Positions 43,615 through 63,418 of a stretch of 64,000 bases of DNA are shown here, piece after piece. A program made the translations under genes and the position numbers. Under the pieces are notes generated by a model. The model did not search any database. It worked only from the letters and a program-made list of their open reading frames with translations, and was not told the origin of the DNA. Each line of letters starts with the position of its first letter. The stretch's first letter is position 1. This DNA comes from Chamaecrista fasciculata (taxonomy: Eukaryota > Streptophyta > Magnoliopsida > Fabales > Fabaceae), in contig QANZ01032149.1 in NCBI GenBank assembly GCA_003254925.1, positions 1 to 64,000 of the forward strand. The letters are read 5' to 3'.

Positions 43615-44475
43615 GTGAATTGAGCCAAGTCAAACTGACGTGCCTGATTTGGACTGAGTCGAGTCGATTCGACGGGTTCGATCTGAACCGAGTCGGGTCA
43701 ATGGGCCTAATCTAGACTAAATTGGACTAATGAGCTTGATCTTGACCAAGTTGGGTCAACAGGACTAATGTAAACTTAGCCAAATCGACAGGCCCAAGGT
43801 TTTTAAAATCGGATTGGCCATTGAACTAGATGAAGTAGCGATTCAAGATTCAATGGTCCAATCAGGGTTCAATCAGGGTCGGACTGTTAATAATTAAATA
43901 AATTAAACATAATATATTTAATTTAAAATAATAAAAATATATTAATAACTATTAAAAATATATAATATATTCTTTAAATTTAAACTTTTTTTTTTGCTTG
44001 ACTTTAAATTTAAACTTGATTGAGTAAGAAAGTGAAAATTAGAAGGATACAAGATTAAATATTGAAGTGAAAACTACTAAATAGTTTATTATTTTGAGTC
44101 TAAACTTAAGAAAAGAAATCCTTTAAAATAACATCAACCCCAAACCATCTAGTTCAGGGTGGTTTTCTCAGTTTTTAACCGGTTCATCCGGTTCTGTGCC
44201 AAGGCAGTCTTTTGCCAAACGCAGACCTGACCATTGGCCGGTTCAGTTTTCAAAACACTGGACGAGCCTAATTCGAAATGAGTTGGTCAATGGGGCCCAA
44301 TATAGACTAAGTCGAGCTGACATGCCCAATTGGGTTTGGATTGGCCAAACGAACCCAATTCAATCCTAGTCAGCCCATCGAGCATCTTTGGGTATGAGCT
44401 AACCTGATTTGGTCCAGGCTTGCCCGATTCGATCTGAGTTGAACTAATTCATCCCAATCCAATTGAATAAAATCG
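43615..44475. repeat. Decayed minisatellite of GTCGAGTC/GGCCCAAT-type units
   Basis: From 43615 to 43794, and again from 44261 to about 44475, loosely repeated units contain elements such as GACTGAGTCGAGTCGA, GGGTCAATGGGCC and AGCCAAATCGACAGGCCC at a spacing of about 35-40 bp. The array is much less AT-rich than the flanks. It is split by the hAT MITE at 43795-44260. Confidence 0.6.
43795..44260. mobile_element. hAT-type MITE inserted in the minisatellite
   Basis: The 466-bp insertion starts CAAGGTTTTTAAAATCGG and ends GTTTTCAAAACACTG, inverted ends of the hAT CAGTGTTTTGAAAACC type. It is flanked by GACAGGCC (43787-43794) and GACGAGCC (44261-44268), an 8-bp target duplication with two mismatches. 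The minisatellite resumes directly after it. The element at 5337 has the same left end. Confidence 0.75.
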
Positions 44476-44887
44476 GTTCATGATTTGCATGTTTAGAGTT
44501 TTACAAGATTGGGTCATATTAAATAATTAATAATTAATTTAATAAATAATTTAATTATTAAATAAAAAATATTTTTAAGATGGATTGAGTTGAATTAATC
44601 TTTATTTTTATGGGTCATAATTTACCTATTACTATTTAACAAATTTTCATGGATTATAAATGAGTCACTCAAAACTCATTTATGACCCAATCCAACTCAA
44701 CTCACCCATTCGACACCCTAGCAAAAATAGAAGGGAAGGATATGAATTTTAGACAAATGACACTTGGAGATCGGAGGAAACAATTTAGAACTAAAGAAGG
44801 CATTTATTTAGGCGTGAAATTGAATCTTGATGCATAATTGTTTAATACTTTGATTGTAATTCTGCAGCTACCAGCCTACGACTAGCT

Positions 44888-45704
44888 TAGGAGTGGCAAA
44901 CTCAACTCAAAACCCATCAACCTAACCATTCCAATCTCAAAATTAATTAACTCAACCAAACCCATTTAAATAATAAGTCAAGATGGATTTAGTAAAAAAT
45001 TGACCCACTAAAATTTGGATTGAGTGGGGTAAAACCCATAATTTACCCAATCCAACCCAAATTTGACAAACTATGCGTTTTATTAAAGGAGAAAGATGAA
45101 CTTTACAATTTTTTGCAAAAATTATAGAATTCCCTCAAATAGTTTCAAAATTTACAAAAAGTCCATGGATCATAGTATTTGAGACTAAAATGACATTCAT
45201 AAAAAAAAATTTGGGGTCAAAATGTAATTTAAAAAAGTTTTGGAAAAAGGGTAAACATATTAGTCCTAAATCTGAAAAATGAATGCATTTTAGTCCTACA
45301 AAACTGTGTTTAGTGGTGAGAAGATGAACTTCACAAATTTTTACAAAAATTACAGAATGCAGTATTTTCAAAATTTACAAAAATATCCCTGGATCATGAT
45401 ATTTGAAGACTAAAATAAAAAATTTTAAAAAATGTTGCCGTTAAAACATAATTTTGGAAAAATATGAAAAAAAGGTGGAAATTGTAGACAAGTCTAAAAT
45501 CTGAAAAATAAATGTAATTTTAATCTTAAATCTAAATAATTAAAAAATTATTTTCATTAAATTAATTTAAAAATTAAATAATTAAAATTTAATTTTATTA
45601 AATAAATAAATGATATAAATATTTTAATACGGATTAATGGATTGACTTGATATTAATTTTAACTCAACCTCAAATAAATCCAACCTAATCATTTGCCACT
45701 CCTA
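44888..45704. mobile_element. Non-autonomous hAT element with perfect 8-bp target duplication
   Basis: The 817-bp element starts TAGGAGTGGCAAA and ends TTTGCCACTCCTA, perfect 13-bp terminal inverted repeats. It is flanked by GACTAGCT at 44880-44887 and 45705-45712, an exact 8-bp duplication as made by hAT transposases. The ends resemble the widespread plant hAT family with TAGGGGTGKCAAA termini. The subterminal parts contain many CCAACCCA/TTGGATTG blocks. No transposase is encoded. The interior includes a 231-bp direct duplication (about 45092-45535). Confidence 0.9.
45092..45535. repeat. Direct duplication (~231-bp period) inside the hAT element
   Basis: The segment starting AGATGAACTTTACAATTTTT at about 45092 recurs, diverged, at about 45323 (AGATGAACTTCACAAATTTT). 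Both continue through TTTCAAAATTTACAAAAA, TGGATCAT and GACTAAAAT to a segment ending near TCTGAAAAATGAATG/TCTGAAAAATAAATG. Confidence 0.75.
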
Positions 45705-46402
45705 GACTAGCTTATAAAAATGATTAAATGAAAATTGCTCGCAGTCGCAGGAATCCTATTAAGGAAGAGCTTCCTCTTGATGGAATCCAGATTCTAGATC
45801 AACATAAACATTTGCTATTTCCTGCAAATTTTCCTTAAAAATCATGGCTTTAGCCAACTGGTCAAAACAAATTCCAGGAAACTTGGATAATTTTAAGTTC
45901 TGAAGATTATAGAGAAGGAAAGGAGATGAATAAAAATTAAGATATCTTCTTTGTTTGAGAAGAAATAAATTTAAGGAAAAAACAATGAAAATTAAGTCTT
46001 AATTATCCAATATTATCTCCAACTTAAGGTATTTTAAATTAGAATATATTGAAATAGATATTAACAGTTAAAGGAATGAGGAGTTAACCACTTAACCTTC
46101 CCTTCTTCCTTTCTTTCTTTCAATCTCTTCACTGCCTTTCCATTCTTGGGATAGAATTAAAATTCAACTCCTCATACCCTGTAAGTTTGGAAATGCAACT
46201 TATTTCCTTTTCGAAACAAGAATGATAAGAAACAGCTCATCGCAATAATAATGCATCTCTTATCATTAAGGTGATGTAAGACACTGAATATAGCAGAGCA
46301 GATACCAAAAAAATACATTTCTTATCATTAATTGTATTGTAGATCACAAAATTACGTTACAAAAAAAAAAATCTTGACCAAGAAACCAACCTAGAGGCTG
46401 CA

Positions 46403-49400
46403 TTAATCTTCGATCTTGATTACATTTTGCCTATCTGCGGGAGCGACACACTGCCATAATGAACGGTAGGAAGGAATATTCACTGCATCAACCCCTAGTG
46501 CAGACAGGTTGCGGGCATACTCCTGGTGAAGATATGGCAGAGGAAGCTTAGATAAGTGTCAACAATTAATAAGTTTCCTAGACAATGACTCAAAAAAATT
46601 CACAGAAGTTAAACACAGATAGAACAGAATGTCCAAGTCCCATGTTAGCAGTATAGAATGTTCCACAAGTACATAAATGGTTTGATTTTCCCTCGACTAA
46701 TGTTTCTAACCCATGAAAAGCAGAGTGAAATGTCACAAAGTGTAACTGCCAAGAAGTCTCGTTTTCAATGGCAGTGCTATGATGAGAATCTGGATATTCC
46801 CCCTTAATATAGTACTTAATAGGCTAAGTTATTCCTGAATCACTTGGATCTCATAACACACCCACACTTGCATGTACAATAGAGAGAAACTACACGTGGC
46901 AATTGCTATCATGCCTACCTGAATATCAAGGAACAACTGCATGCAGATTTTGTCAGTGTCAGACACATTATTATCTGAGACATCTGAACTAGCTCCACCT
47001 CGCCTTTGTGCACCTTGCCGAATTCTCTGGAGTGAAGACTCTGTCTTTCTTGCCTGTTCAGGATCATCATTTATTAGAATGACTTTCGAGACAGAATCCA
47101 AGATGGCCTAAAATTTCAACAATGCAGTTGGCTTAGACACTTACCACACTGACAAGATCAGCTGCTAATTCATAATAACGGTCTGTAATCTCAGTTGCAG
47201 CCCCCAGCAGTATTTTATTCCTGCCCTCGCTTGCCAAATATGTTGTAGCCCTTTCCCCATCCAAAAAAGCCTGTGTAACGAATTGGCATTTCACCGTTAT
47301 ACAATTATGATTTAAAGATATAATCCAACTCTATTAGCAAATCTGTAATGGTAGTAAACATTTATTTGAAAACAAAACAAAAACAAAAACAAAAAAACCA
47401 TCAAAGCTGTTCTTTCTGTATTTTCTACAAGGAAACCTACACTAAGCTATAGATTAGTAGGTGCAAGATGAATCATAAATCACGTCCACCAACTAAGTTT
47501 GTATAATGTATGGATGTAGCATGGCTTGTCTCGGAGCTTAATGTAAATATAATAATCCACAAAAGAAGCTATTCCTTCAACAATTTAGAATCAACTTAAG
47601 AATACAAATATAAGACATCATCCTCCTATATACCTAAAAAATAAAATCTCTCTTAAAACTGCAAATGACTTGCATTGATAGTACCTACCAGACTCCACAT
47701 CCTATCAAGAAATCATCGTCACAGAATCAAACTATCCATGAGAGAAGGAAGGGGGTAAAATAACATTGAATGATACCACATACCTTAAGGGGGCGCAATA
47801 CCCCTGCAACATAAGGTGAATGTCTCACAGGAAGAGGTTTATTAGTCATCCTGTAGGTTGCTGTTATTCCCTTCATCTGCCTCAAGTCCTGTTATGAACA
47901 AGTAGAAGTAAATCAATGAGGAAAAGAGAGCAGATACAAAAGCTAAACAATATCCAAAAATACATCACAGACGTACACACTCACTCACCAGAAGGGATAA
48001 ACTGACACTAGCATAAAAATAGATACCCTTACACTACTAAATTTTTTATTATAGAAAGTGATTAACATGTTGATCTTGCATGCCAAATTCTAGAAGAATT
48101 GAAAAACATTAATAATTTATCAAATGGTTTAAAATCTCTTTATATTTGAAATTTTGATCAAATGTTAATTTCGTAATTTAATGACAAGGTAGCAAATAAT
48201 GTGGGTTTGATGACAAATTTTGTAAATTCAATGTTTATGACTAGAACTTTAAATTCAATGGTAGAATTAATTTAAAAAAATATGAACAAAGAAACTCATG
48301 ATACAACAAATTATTCAAGGGCGCAAAAAACTATACTGACACCAAGGTCAATTAATCGCTCCTACATGTGTCAATGTGTGTGTGTAAACAAATTAAAGAA
48401 CAATGCAGGTAAATTGCAATCTACCTCAACAGACTTCTCCACTAGTGAATCCACCACTGCTTTGATGACTAAAGGTTCTAAATCTTTCAATGATTGGGCA
48501 CCTTGTAAAATGCTCTGCCTTACCAATTCAAGAAGATCAGAGGAACATGAAGATAGAATATGAAGAACGTGTTGTAGAAAATCACCATGAATCTGCTCCT
48601 CCAGACATCTGATATCATGTATAATCTGCATGTATTCAAAGATCTATTATAATGCAGGTAAATTATAATCATACAGTTTTATTGTATCATGGCCATTATC
48701 AATGATAGCCTACCTTCAAAACAATATTATAAATTTTTCAGAAGTTTCTTAAGTCAGAAAATTCTGGTATAAGACCTGAGTATCTTTTGTGTAAAAATTA
48801 TAGTTATAAAGAATAATGTATTTGAAGGAGAGACCACAAAGTTTTACTTCAGCATTCAGAATGAGGATTTAAAAGTTAAAAAGCAGTAAAACACAGATGA
48901 GGAAGAGACTTTTAAAAAAATAAATAATCAGCAAAAAGCAAATACATATACTATAACCAAGGCATGAAGCATACAAAAATAAAGTCATCTGTGACAGCTG
49001 AAACAGCCCATTCACACCCTGGGTTGACGCTTGTGTTACCAGTCTTGCGAGCAGTTAGCCCAGACGACAACCAATTAGAATATCTGTAAAATTCCCAGAA
49101 AAAGGCGGTTATTGTTCTGTAAGATGAATAAAGGAGCAGAATACTCAATAGTCCAGGTTATATGACCTAGCAAGAAGCTGCAAGGATAGCCGAAGGAACT
49201 TGTCAGAACAAGAAAGCACAAGAACATCTTCGCTCCAGCACGACCTCAAACTCTCCAATAGAGTGGCACTTTGTTTTAGTGTTAAATTTTGATTATTTCC
49301 TTCACCAAGGTCTGAATTTTGAACAGGGATAAGACTGGAAGTTGTAAGCACAGAATCTAGAGCTCCTGCTATTTCCTGAAACCTGAGTCAACGGTAGATA

Positions 49401-52400
49401 TGATTTACGTGTCACGGAACAACCATAAAAGAGTTCTTTTGGAACCATGATCATCTTATAGAGATTAATCACCTCAAAGAGAAATATACTCCAACATTCC
49501 ACTGTTTCATGAACTCAGAATAAATGGCTTCAGATCGAAATTTCGCAACAGCAGATCTGGATGGACAGTAGCCTTGCATGAAATCAAATGTTAAAAAATT
49601 ATTAGTTAATAAATACTATTAAATGCATGAACATATCAATTCAACGAAAGTCTTCAATAATTGAGAGTCTCCATTTTTTCTAAACAGGAAAAAATACAGT
49701 ACCAGGAAAATAGATTTGAGAACTACCTTCAAGATGAGCCAGGAAATCTAAGCTTGATTTGTAATTTTTCAAGAATTCTGTTGGTCTTCCAGGAGAAAAT
49801 GCACCTGGTTTTCCCTTCTGGATTGCTGAGAAAACCTCTTTAAGAATTGAATTGGCCAAGAAATCAAAGACATGCAACCCGGAATTTTCTGCATCAAGAA
49901 CCAAGCTTCAGAAGATTTTATTGAATCCAAAAATTCATCAATTATATTTCAAACTTCTATAGTATTCTTGATAAGTAACATGTTCAATATATTTACAAAA
50001 CAATGACATGACTATATTTCATAAGTTGAGTCTACAAGTCGGATGCAGACAGGTAACTGTCCAGCTACCAGTACATGTTGCCAAAAATAAGTTGAAGATG
50101 ATTCAGAAAAGTTATTTCAAGAAAGACTAAGTAATCACCGGCAAGAATTGATAAGGTCCAGGGAACCAATGCAGTAATGAAAGAGTATAGTTCATATGGA
50201 TCATGAACATAGATATGTACCAGCTGAAGAAATTTCCAATAAAAATCTACAGTCTTTATCAATGCACTCCTTAATCTGCTGATAATCACTGTTGAGTCCA
50301 TCTTCAGATGATCCAGCAGCAGTGGCCGATGAACCACGTGGAATAATCTTCTGCATCAATGGGGCCACAACAGTTGTCCGAAAAATTTCTTCAGCATTCT
50401 TGGTATTATCGATGGCAGCGTATGCACGTAAGCAGTTGTAAATTGCAGTTGCATCCCGGTGCTCTAGACCATCTACAAAACAATGACCCAAGCTTGCATC
50501 CAATATTAGGCTAGCATTTTGAATCCTCTTCTCCATATTCTCAATAAAAGGCAGGTTCTGTACTGGCATAATTGAGAAAAAGAGATTATCACAGCATGTA
50601 CCAAGGTCCAAAAAGCAAGTCTAAAAAACAGCTTTACTTTCTTTTCTAACCAAGTTCTCCTGATCAGGGAGATATCATGTAAAAATAAATGATAGACCAC
50701 AGAAAATACAAGATAAGGAATATCAAGAGCAACAATACATACATTTAACATTTAAGACAAATTTCAGGCTACCAAATACTCTAAATTTAGGCTCATTTAA
50801 ATTTTCCATGGCTCTCAAATGTTGATTAGTTCTTTCACTTAGCCCACATAACAATGTTGGAACAAAGTCAACAAACATAAAGATGTGACTATGTGACTTG
50901 TGCCACAACATGATGATGAATAACATTAAGGCAGATGAAGTGGAATTTCAGCTCAGATATCAAACAAGAAAGACAGCGCCTTCATTCAGATAAGTAACAT
51001 AAAAATCTCCTCTAAACAGGTAGTTCTCATTCATTATCACACTTAAGATAAGCTCAAAGTGCTACTAATTAAAGGTAGATAAGTGGTGAGACTAAAAAGA
51101 TCAGCTTCTTTACATACAAAATAACCATTTTGGAAGCTCACCCTTCAGACCTCACATCACATCTCTTGAAAAGTGGCTCGCTTATTGTAAGAATAGTAAT
51201 TTATCCTTCGTCTATATTTAGTTAGACTGTAAAAGTCCACATTGGTTGTATCTCTAATTGTACAACCATTTCTTCCTTTATTAAGGCTTTCTGAAGCATT
51301 CTTCTCTCATTCTCTTGTTCATTACACTTATTTTTTATCACAAGATATTCTATCAACTTCTACTATACTATGTAAGAAAGTGGATTTAGTTTGCCTGAAT
51401 ACACCAGTATCAGGTGTAGACCTTTCCCCTCAGTCCACTAGCATAATCTACTCCAATTATAGCTCAAGAAAATAGTATGGTGAACATCAAGAGTAAAATA
51501 TTGAATTTATGGCCTACTAGAAATTAACTACTCAACCTGGCACTCTTATATTTTTCAGTTATTCATTTAAAAAGAATAATAACATTAAAAATTGTTTGGC
51601 TGCGTGTATGTATTAGCAGCGAGAATAACAGCCAAAACATTACATATGAAATGATATACCCCTCATCCTCTCATCAACCTTCAACACAGATCATCCACCT
51701 AGTTTTAATGTCAACCAATTTCTGAAATTTTCCTGAAACAGCTATTATGGATATCCAGAAAACCAAATGTTAGCATGACATATTTTGAAAATTGAGAAAA
51801 ATAAAACTAACCTTTGCATGTGTAACATAGAACTTTAGCCGGTTCATCTCACTGGCAATTCTTTCCAGTAGCATGCTTTGAGTTTCTCTAACATTGGTTC
51901 CATTCTCAACATGTTGCACAGATATCCCATTGCTCATAGAATTTTTCTCTGTCAAATTTACATCTCCATTTGACCAATCAGTTGGTACACTAGGCAGCTC
52001 CTTTATTAGTTTCTCAACCTGGAATCCAATGAAGACAAAATAATGCACCACGTATAATTACTACAACCTAAATTATAGGAATATATTATAGTGCTTAAAA
52101 GGTATTTTGAGCAATTGCTTTGTGTCTCTAACTCCTTCCAGCTAAAAGAAATAAGACAACAGATGTTAATATTTCAATGTTTCAAAATCTAATCCAATAA
52201 AAGATCGACAGAAAATTTATTTGATCCAATTAGATAAGAGTTGAGTTAGTTGCATCCCTCAAGCCTTAAAATAATATCGCAATCGGTCTTCAATCTTCAA
52301 AGACATTAACAACTAACCTTGCAATGAAATTGATACACAAACTAGACCAGTACAGATGTTACAACTTGTACAAACTCCACAAGCTATAATTCAAGTGAGT

Positions 52401-53071
52401 GAACTGACAAGGCCGTCGGCTCACTCAGAAAGGTCAATTAACCGCGTAGAAAAAGTTTATGATGCATTCAGTGTGGAAGATTTTCCTCAGAAACTCTAGA
52501 TTAGACTTTACATTATAGATCCTCAATTCTGCTACGTCTAGTTTTATGCGGAATTTCAGCCAACGGCTCACAACCGAAGACAAAATCACACTAACAATTA
52601 AACAGTACCTACCTTAGATACCACGTGAAACGCATCCAGAAGAAGCTCCAAAGTCTCCCTCGCTGAGGCTGCCTCGGATCTTTGCCGTAGTCCATTCTTC
52701 ATGGACACGAGCGAACCTTCCACTGATCCTCTGAATTGCTCGATTTTCTCTCGAAGCTCTACCAGCGGAGCTCGCATTCTGACCACTGCGGCGTCTACAT
52801 CGACAAGCTTAGTGCTGAGGTTTACGAAATCGGCATAGTCACGATTGATCAGATCGATGAGCTCGTGATTGAGAGAGGAGAGGTAATTCTGGAGCTCAGA
52901 CCGAAGAGTGTCGAAGGGAACGAAAGTTCGGAGCTCGGAAATGTACGATTCAGAATCGAAATCCGGTGAGAGAAACGACGCAGGCTTGAACCACAGCGGG
53001 TGAGTATCGAGAGGATCCGAGAAGAAGTCCGCGGCGGATCTGGGCGGTGGTGTGTGGATCTGATCCGCCAT
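46403..53071 (-). CDS. COG2: Conserved oligomeric Golgi complex subunit 2
   Basis: Twelve exons join in phase on the minus strand: 53071-52613, 52018-51812, 50557-50221, 49888-49727, 49572-49473, 49382-49167, 49083-48975, 48625-48425, 47888-47784, 47270-47145, 47053-46919 and 46522-46403, giving 758 residues, the usual plant COG2 length. Recognisable stretches are PLWFKPASFLSPDFDSESYI, NHELIDLINRDYADFVNLST, NLPFIENMEKRIQNASLILD, YNCLRAYAAIDNTKNAEEIF, GAFSPGRPTEFLKNYKSSLD and the end WQCVAPADRQNVIKIED. COG2 belongs to lobe A of the COG tethering complex, which guides retrograde vesicle traffic within the Golgi. The N-terminal region is predicted coiled coil from its heptad-like DLINRDYADFVNLSTKLVDV segment. 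The first exon is the longest (153 codons). All frames are open, with no sign of decay. Confidence 0.95.
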
Positions 53072-55338
53072 TTCTTCGGTTTCAACTATTCAGCGTTTGT
53101 TTGCTGAGAAACCGTGAGAAAGCAAGAGAAAGCAAAAGAAAGCTATTAGCAGAGAAAGAAATGAATGTGTTTTATGCTTTGAACTCCGAAGCGGGTTTTC
53201 GTGACGAAGGAGGTAGTTAAACTGTTAGTATTCGCATTTCGCAACCCTACCGGATTTTTTTCTTTTATTTTCAGATGGACGTTTTAACTTGTATTTACGA
53301 AGAATATGATATTGAAGTGTTTTTGCCTTGTATAGTTGTATATATGTTTTTATCCATGAATATTTAAAATTAAAAATACAAAATAAATTATAGAAATAGT
53401 AACAATTTTTTATTCGTGTTTCTATGAAGTTTTTTATTATTGAAAATATAAAATTGTTTAAAAAAATAAAAGAATTATCAATTTATATTAATTTTTAATA
53501 AACAAAACTTGTGTTTAGGAGAAAATCTATTATGTTATTCTTTAATTTTTATTGAATTAATGATTTAATTTCTATAAAATGAAAACAGATGACTTGGTCC
53601 CTATTTTTTTACAATTGTAAATTATTTAGTTCCTCAAACGTTGTTCATTAATTTACATGGTGACATAAATATTAATTTCACGGTAGAATTTCAATTAGTT
53701 GAAAAATTAAACCTAAACTAAAGTATAACTATTTCTATTAACTTTTTTTTAGGTAATGATTTCTATTAACTTTAGATTGATAAAGGGTGAAACTAAGACC
53801 GAGACATTGTAACGATCTTGAAAGTGTAAAAATTGAAAGTGTTAACCGAGAGATATATAGTAACTAGGGGCTTTGCGTGCCCGTATGTAAAATAAATAAG
53901 GGACTAAATTGTTAACTTAGTAAAGAAAGAGAGACCAAATAGTAAATTTTCTCTTATTTCTAATTTCATAGATTATAGTTTTAAACATGGACGACCAGAA
54001 AGGGGTGGAGCCATATAATATAAGATAAAAACTAAATCATTGAGCTTACCCAAAAAAAAAAACTAATCATTGAAAGTGTAAAAATTGAAAGGAACTGAAT
54101 GTTAATTTTTTTTGTTTTCGGTAGAGTAAAATGTTAATAACAGTAAAAGCCTCAAACTCCTTTTGTTCCTCAGGCCTCGCCAATATATTTTTATTTTGAG
54201 AACTGGACAAGGCCTAAACTAAACTAAAAACAGCATATTGTTGTTGGTAAAAGAACTTAAGAAATTGGTGAGGATCAGGGCAAATGTTGAAATTATTGGT
54301 TAATAAGCTTTTAAAAAGAATTCTTTTTTACTAATAAATTTAGAAATTTTTGGTAAAAGAACTTAAGAAATTGGTAAAAAAAAAAAAAGAAATAATTGTA
54401 GTAGTTAATAATTTTCAGTTTTAAGTTATAACGAAACAAAAGTTCATTCAACTATTTTCTTTTTTAGTAGAAAAAAAATACTTGTCACCACCAAAAAATA
54501 GCCTGTCTTCTTTTAAGAAAGTAAACCCAAACATCACAAAATTTCAAAATAAATATTTTTCTTGAATATAAAATTGTCATAATAATATATGTGAAAATAT
54601 AAATAACCCCCTTCAGGCAAAGAATTGTTTTCAAGTTTTATCTTTTGTTATGTCCAACAGTCCTAATTATCTAAAACAAACAAGTAACAAAAATGTGCGA
54701 CCTTTTTAGATTATAGAGAAATGAAGGAAAAAAAAAAATCAAAGCCTTAACAAATAGCAGAAGATTTTTACTTTAATTATGAAAGTTCTGGACAATGTTT
54801 AATAATAATTCAAAAATTTAATGGAGATAGATGCGCTATTTTTCCCTGAAAGAAATTATGAAGTATAATTATATGTCGAGTGAGTAGTGACTGTAACATT
54901 GTTTAGTGAATATTTCATGCACTTTTTGATAGCTAGTCATCATTTTGTCCAAAACTACAAAATTTAGTTTTAAGAAAAAAAAAAGTCGTAATAATGTGCA
55001 TCGAGTTTCACCTCTTAGGAAATTGAGCTATTATACCATTTTGTTTCCTAATCTTTGTTTATTTTTTAATTAAAAAATAAAATTAAGAAAAATGTAAATA
55101 GAAGAAATCTTGAAAAAGAAATAGTAGCCCGAAGTAAGCAAACTACTAATCACTAAAGAATTGAATCGAAAATAACATATACATAGTCAAAAGATTGTAT
55201 AAAATAATATATCTTAAAAATAAATTTAAAATTTATTTAACTTTCTCATTTTAAAACAATTTATATTTCCATATTATTAACATAATAATATATAATATAA
55301 CAGACTAAACTAAGAAAAGCACAAATTCCTATTATATG

Positions 55339-55381
<43 letters not shown>

Positions 55382-56072
55382 TAGTGGCGTGAAAACACTT
55401 CCCCATTCATATCGAAAATCACAGGCTGAGAATACAATTAGAACAATACAGCGCTACACATTTAGGCGTGATACAATCATACATATGCAGAACTTTACAG
55501 TTCATGTAGAACATAAGTATTAAATATAAGAGTCAACTTTCTACAGAGAGCATTCAATTACACTTCACCGAGAATTATCAGAGCATTACACAAGTCCAAT
55601 AAAATGAAACTTCTTGTTGTAGACCTACGAAACGACCTAAGCCGGCTCTAACATGCATGCTATATACATACACCATATGATAGTCAAATCTAGATGCTTA
55701 TTGTTCCAGCAAACCCCATTATGAGTAACACTAATAAACAATAAGTATATATGCATGAAGACATGACTTTTATGTTCATCTTTTTCTAGTAAGCTCATGA
55801 AAAAATTTCGACATACTTCATTTGTACTGGCAGCAACGGGAGGGGGAAACAAAATAAAAGCTGTAGGAGCCAGATCAAAATTCTGAAAGGCTCCATTCCT
55901 TTCAAAACCCACCTTCCCATTGGTAAGGAAAAAATAAAATTAACAACCTATATTTCATTTTACAGTCGAAATGGCTCGGAAACGGGCCCCAACCGATCAG
56001 CAAAACCAGGAATGTGCAGGCTTCAGGAGATGGAGGTAGGAACGGAGATGAAATTTTGTACAAAGGAGAAAC
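53072..56072. other. Intergenic between COG2 and the AAA ATPase gene, AT-rich
   Basis: COG2 promoter and 5' UTR lie just right of 53071. From 53.3 to 55.3 kb the DNA is very AT-rich without genes; it carries GGTCCCTATTTTTTTA/TAGTTCCTCAAACG-type repeat remnants (53.58-53.66 kb) and the motif GGCTTTGCGTGCCC (53869-53882). A run of 41 A bases is at 55339-55379. From 55380 to 56072 composition is more balanced and probably includes the AAA ATPase 3' UTR. Confidence 0.6.
55339..55379. repeat. Poly(A) run of 41 bases
   Basis: An uninterrupted run of 41 A bases on the plus strand (T on the strand of the neighbouring AAA gene). No retroposed gene lies directly upstream of it on the plus strand, so it is a simple mononucleotide tract. 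Its length may be imprecise in the assembly. Confidence 0.9.

Positions 56073-63418
<7,346 letters not shown>

Larger units (their letters stand above)
43046..46402. other. UKL-COG2 convergent intergenic region, repeat-rich
   Basis: The two flanking genes converge, so both 3' UTRs lie here. A 36-bp T tract (43292-43327) contains one undetermined base (N at 43316). Then come decayed minisatellite sequence, a hAT MITE inserted in it, a second hAT element (44888-45704) and AT-rich DNA. No gene is visible. Confidence 0.7.

Noticed and set aside
52736-52969. Plus-strand 77-codon frame
   Set aside because: It is antisense to COG2 exon 1, whose minus-strand protein is clearly conserved.
55339-55912. 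Poly(A) run followed by a balanced-composition segment, considered as a retroposed gene
   Set aside because: The A run is on the wrong side and strand for a poly(A) tail of the adjacent sequence, which is better explained as the 3' UTR of the minus-strand AAA gene.
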